From: Leptolyngbya sp. BL0902
GTDB lineage: Bacteria; Cyanobacteriota; Cyanobacteriia; Phormidesmidales; Phormidesmidaceae
Assembly (NCBI RefSeq): GCF_016403105.1
Contig: NZ_CP046155.1
Coordinates: 1,426,001 to 1,490,000 of the forward strand
Direction: 5' to 3'
Length of the DNA: 64,000 nt
Shown here piece by piece: positions 61,605 through 64,000 of the stretch. Numbering within the stretch: position 1 is the first letter of the stretch; every line of letters begins with the position of its first letter. The position numbers and the translations under genes were made by a program. A model generated the notes under the pieces. That model was given only the letters and a program-made list of their open reading frames with translations, was not told the origin of the DNA and searched no databases.

Positions 61605-63323
61605 TTATGAATGAACGGACTGCACCTGAAGACTGCGGAGGCGGTTGATGGCGGCGGCAAGTTCTAGGCCACGAAACATAACCAAGTCGCCCATGGGCCA
61701 TTCGGTCAGGGCATCTAGGCCGTGACTGGCCAAGTCGGCCATGACCGCATCAACCACCTGAAATAGAGGCCGATCCTGGGTCATATAGTAGCGCTGGGCA
61801 TAGACGATGGCCTCAGCAATGGCCCGCACCTGGCCCGGTTCCACCAGTTGCTCCACAGCAGAAAGGTCGATGGCTTCGGTGCCGATCTGCAAGTGATCGG
61901 TGTTCCTCGCCTTGAGGTTGACGCTGCGCCGCCCCTTGCTGGGGTCGATGCTGTGGGGCTTCACGATGCGGGCTGTGAGGTTGCCAAAATGGGGGCCGCC
62001 CTCGCAGTGGCGGTCGGTTGGGTACTGGGCGGCGAGGGCCTGGGCTTGGGCGGTCACATCCTGGGGCACAAATTCATCCAGGACGATCACCGTGTCGGCC
62101 ACATCGAAATAGTCGCCGCTGCCCCCCATCACCAGCACCGTAGAAAGACCGTATTCGGTATAGATCTGGCGTACCTTGTCGATGAAGGGGGTGATCGGCT
62201 CCCGGTCTTTGGCAATCAACGCCTGCATCCGGCGGTCGCGAATCATGAAGTTGGTGGCAGAGGTGTCCTCATCCACCAGCAGCACCCTGGCCCCAGCTTC
62301 CACCGATTCAATGATGGTTGCCGCCTGGGAGGTGCTGCCGCTGGCGTTGGCGGTGGAAAACTGGCGGGTCGATTGGCCCTGGGGCAAGTGGTTTATAAAG
62401 GGCGAAATATCCACCCCAGCAATGCTGCGGCCATCCTCGGCCCGCACCTTCACCGCTGCCCCATCGGTGACCACCTGGTGCCGCCCATCGTCAGGAATGT
62501 GGTTGTAAACGCCCGCCTCGATGGCCCGCAGCAGGGTGGATTTTCCGTGGTAGCCGCCGCCCACAATCAGGGTAACGCCCTGGGGAATGCCCAGCCCCGT
62601 CACTGCTCCAGCGTGGGGACAGGTCAGCGTCACCCGGAGGGATTCCGGCGACCGGAAGGGCACCGCCCCATCCACCCCAGGCCGCTCATCTACGCCACTC
62701 CGTCGAGGCAAAATCGCCCCATCCGCCACAAAAGCCACCAGTGCCCGATCCACCAACTGGGATCGCAGGGCCTCAGCATCCTCGGCACAGGCCAGATGAC
62801 GCTGAATCGCCGCCGCATCCAGGGCGTCATAGCGCAGGGTCATATTCACCAACTCTGGCAGCGCCCGACAGAGTAAGTCTGCCGCTTGCTTTCCCGCAAT
62901 GCGTCGCCCAAAGGCCGGAAGCCCCACCGTCAGCCGCAGTTCCACCGCCTCTGCCGTCACCTGGGCTGCACTGCGCTCTAGAATCGCCTGACTGGGCCGG
63001 ACGACGCCGATCAACCCGCTCTTGCCCGACCCCGTCGGTTGCGCCCGCCGCTGGGTAGCTTGGTACGCCGCTCGAATCAGAAAATCCGCCAGCGCCACCG
63101 CCCGCCCTGGGGTTTGCCACAGAGTTGCCGGAAATCCTGCCACGGCCTGGGGCACCACCACCCGCACCCGACTAGGGGCCGCAAAGGGATCCCCCTGCAC
63201 ATGGTCGATGTGGAGGGTAAAGTCCGCCAATCGGTAGGCACCCTTGAGGGACTTGTAGGCCCCATAGCCCTGGCCATCCAGGCGATGCAGTTGGTCGTAG
63301 AGGGAATCGCCAGGGATGGACAT
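61605..63323 (-). CDS. ABC-class P-loop ATPase (predicted ATPase of the ABC class)
   Basis: A 572-residue soluble protein. The N-terminal 250 residues form the specific ABC-ATPase family domain (DGQGYGAYKSLKGAYRLADF, HVQGDPFAAPSRVRVVVP, RRIAGKQAADLL, YDALDAAAIQRHL). The ATPase core has Walker A IVGGGYHGKSTLLRAI, the signature-like NASGSTSQAATIIESVE, Walker B ARVLLVDEDTSATNFMIRD and STVLVMGGSGDYFDVAD. There is no transport domain. The cellular role is unknown; it has a GST-like gene 38 bp upstream and an acetyltransferase 5 bp downstream. The ATG at 63323 is chosen over 63371, which would overlap the upstream gene's end. Confidence 0.9.
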   Translation of the reverse strand: MSIPGDSLYDQLHRLDGQGYGAYKSLKGAYRLADFTLHIDHVQGDPFAAPSRVRVVVPQAVAGFPATLWQTPGRAVALADFLIRAAYQATQRRAQPTGSGKSGLIGVVRPSQAILERSAAQVTAEAVELRLTVGLPAFGRRIAGKQAADLLCRALPELVNMTLRYDALDAAAIQRHLACAEDAEALRSQLVDRALVAFVADGAILPRRSGVDERPGVDGAVPFRSPESLRVTLTCPHAGAVTGLGIPQGVTLIVGGGYHGKSTLLRAIEAGVYNHIPDDGRHQVVTDGAAVKVRAEDGRSIAGVDISPFINHLPQGQSTRQFSTANASGSTSQAATIIESVEAGARVLLVDEDTSATNFMIRDRRMQALIAKDREPITPFIDKVRQIYTEYGLSTVLVMGGSGDYFDVADTVIVLDEFVPQDVTAQAQALAAQYPTDRHCEGGPHFGNLTARIVKPHSIDPSKGRRSVNLKARNTDHLQIGTEAIDLSAVEQLVEPGQVRAIAEAIVYAQRYYMTQDRPLFQVVDAVMADLASHGLDALTEWPMGDLVMFRGLELAAAINRLRSLQVQSVHS

Positions 63324-63360
63324 GGCCGTTGAAAAGCCCCTTGGGAACTTGGGCGAAGAA

Positions 63361-64000
63361 CTAGGCGGCAAAGGCCAAAGGATTTTGATCGCGGCGGTGG
63401 TTCACGGGGATGGGATCCGGCTGGCCCTCCCCGGCAAGGGCGGCGGTGGCTTCCAGGGCTTGCCGCAGGTGCTTGGCCGCATAGATGGACATATCCCTAG
63501 GGACGCTGATGCGGTCGCGCAGGTAGCGCAGGGCCACGTCACTGCCGGCTGGGGGCTGGCAGCTTTCCCCAGTCATCAGGGTGGTAAGGGCGCAGCGCAG
63601 GGCTTCGTCCATCAGGGTATCGGCGGCGGGGTTGACGCGAATGATGTTAGCCCGATGTTTAAGAACTCGGTGCAGGGCCTCCTGGCGGGAATTATCTGCC
63701 TCGGCATAGCCCACATCGGGCAGGCCAAACCAGGGGCCACGATCCACCCGCTGCTGATTTTGACGAGTTTGGGGCAAATCGTTGCTGTAGCAGCCGCCCA
63801 TTTGGGGGGGCAGGTCGTGGACGTGGGTGTGGAAGTCGCTCTGGGTACCGCGATAGGTGGGGCGGGTTTCCATGGCGTCGCACCAGGCCGCAAAGCGCGG
63901 GTTCACCTCCCGCATGGAGTAGCCCTTGTAGTAGAACAGGCTGGCGTTCATGCGCTCTACATAGGGCGTAAAGACCAAATCCACAGTGCCAAAGTCGTCT
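63361..64000 (-). CDS. Glutathione S-transferase-like protein, C-terminal part (cut by window end)
   Basis: The frame runs off the right edge, so 213 C-terminal residues are visible; the N-terminal thioredoxin-like domain is missing. The visible part begins in the helical C-terminal domain ([42 protein letters not shown]), typical of long cyanobacterial and plant GST-like proteins. It continues into a lineage-specific tail ([47 protein letters not shown] in pieces). A 38-bp gap to the ABC-class ATPase suggests co-transcription. The substrate is unknown. Confidence 0.8.
   Translation of the reverse strand, partial: DDFGTVDLVFTPYVERMNASLFYYKGYSMREVNPRFAAWCDAMETRPTYRGTQSDFHTHVHDLPPQMGGCYSNDLPQTRQNQQRVDRGPWFGLPDVGYAEADNSRQEALHRVLKHRANIIRVNPAADTLMDEALRCALTTLMTGESCQPPAGSDVALRYLRDRISVPRDMSIYAAKHLRQALEATAALAGEGQPDPIPVNHRRDQNPLAFAA

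Noticed and set aside
61848-62876. 342-codon plus-strand frame
   Set aside because: Complete shadow of the ABC-class ATPase gene on the other strand; Gly/His/Gln-rich without motifs.

Overview
This window looks like a stretch of core chromosome from a cyanobacterium with fairly high G+C, most like the Leptolyngbya/Phormidium/Nodosilinea-type lineages; that placement is an inference from gene content. The evidence is a set of lineage-specific genes: ndhB, the thylakoid cyclophilin CYP38/TLP40 homologue, HemJ, a group 3 sigma factor SigF, UPF0284-type CobT, a probable EbsA, the DUF3086, DUF3119, DUF2232 and DUF3285 proteins, urtBCDE, and the order ybeY-dgkA-trpG. I saw no insertion sequence, prophage, CRISPR array, rRNA or convincing tRNA.

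Layout. 1-6.7 kb: a partial secreted leucine-rich-repeat protein, a NUDIX hydrolase overlapping recF, cofH (deazaflavin FO synthesis), a periplasmic unknown, and the leftward run efp, accB, pyrF. 6.9-10.7 kb: CYP38-like cyclophilin and thiL, a TspO-like membrane protein, and a J-domain protein. 10.8-16.5 kb: one gene for a protein of about 1,885 residues with a coiled-coil N-terminus, a long acidic repeat-rich middle and an Hsp70/actin-like ATPase C-terminus. It lies directly upstream of the J-domain gene and is the most unusual locus here. 16.7-19.8 kb: Crp-family regulator, DUF2232 membrane protein, cobT, DUF29. 19.9-28.6 kb: ndhB, topA, ogt, DUF3086/DUF3119, YbjN-like, rhomboid protease. 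28.6-38 kb: smc, a more AT-rich patch with an unknown membrane protein, a kinase-WD40 sensor and a GGDEF diguanylate cyclase.

38-43.5 kb: the urea transporter genes urtB, urtC, urtD and urtE without urtA, preceded by sigF; urtD carries a C-terminal extension and is flanked by inverted copies of a palindromic repeat. 43.8-50.7 kb: HAD hydrolase, BrkB-like protein, cysC, GntR regulator, MlaE permease, a small membrane protein and a two-domain histidine phosphatase that appears to start at CTG. 50.7-54.9 kb: a dihydroorotase-like protein with a degraded metal site, DUF3285, ybeY, dgkA, trpG, hemJ. 55-64 kb: sodB, a small unknown, a BioD/DRTGG ATPase, EbsA-like protein, a GT2 glycosyltransferase, an ACT protein, gloA, a GNAT acetyltransferase, an ABC-class ATPase, and a glutathione S-transferase-like gene cut by the window end.

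Most genes are housekeeping and work in separate pathways. Themes that recur are thylakoid and cofactor biogenesis (cyclophilin, hemJ, cobT, cofH, thiL), chromosome maintenance (recF, topA, smc, ogt), and surface/pilus/biofilm control (sigF, EbsA, diguanylate cyclase, GT2). Start codons were re-chosen where motifs or Shine-Dalgarno spacing argued for it. All assignments come from reading motifs by eye, without database searches.
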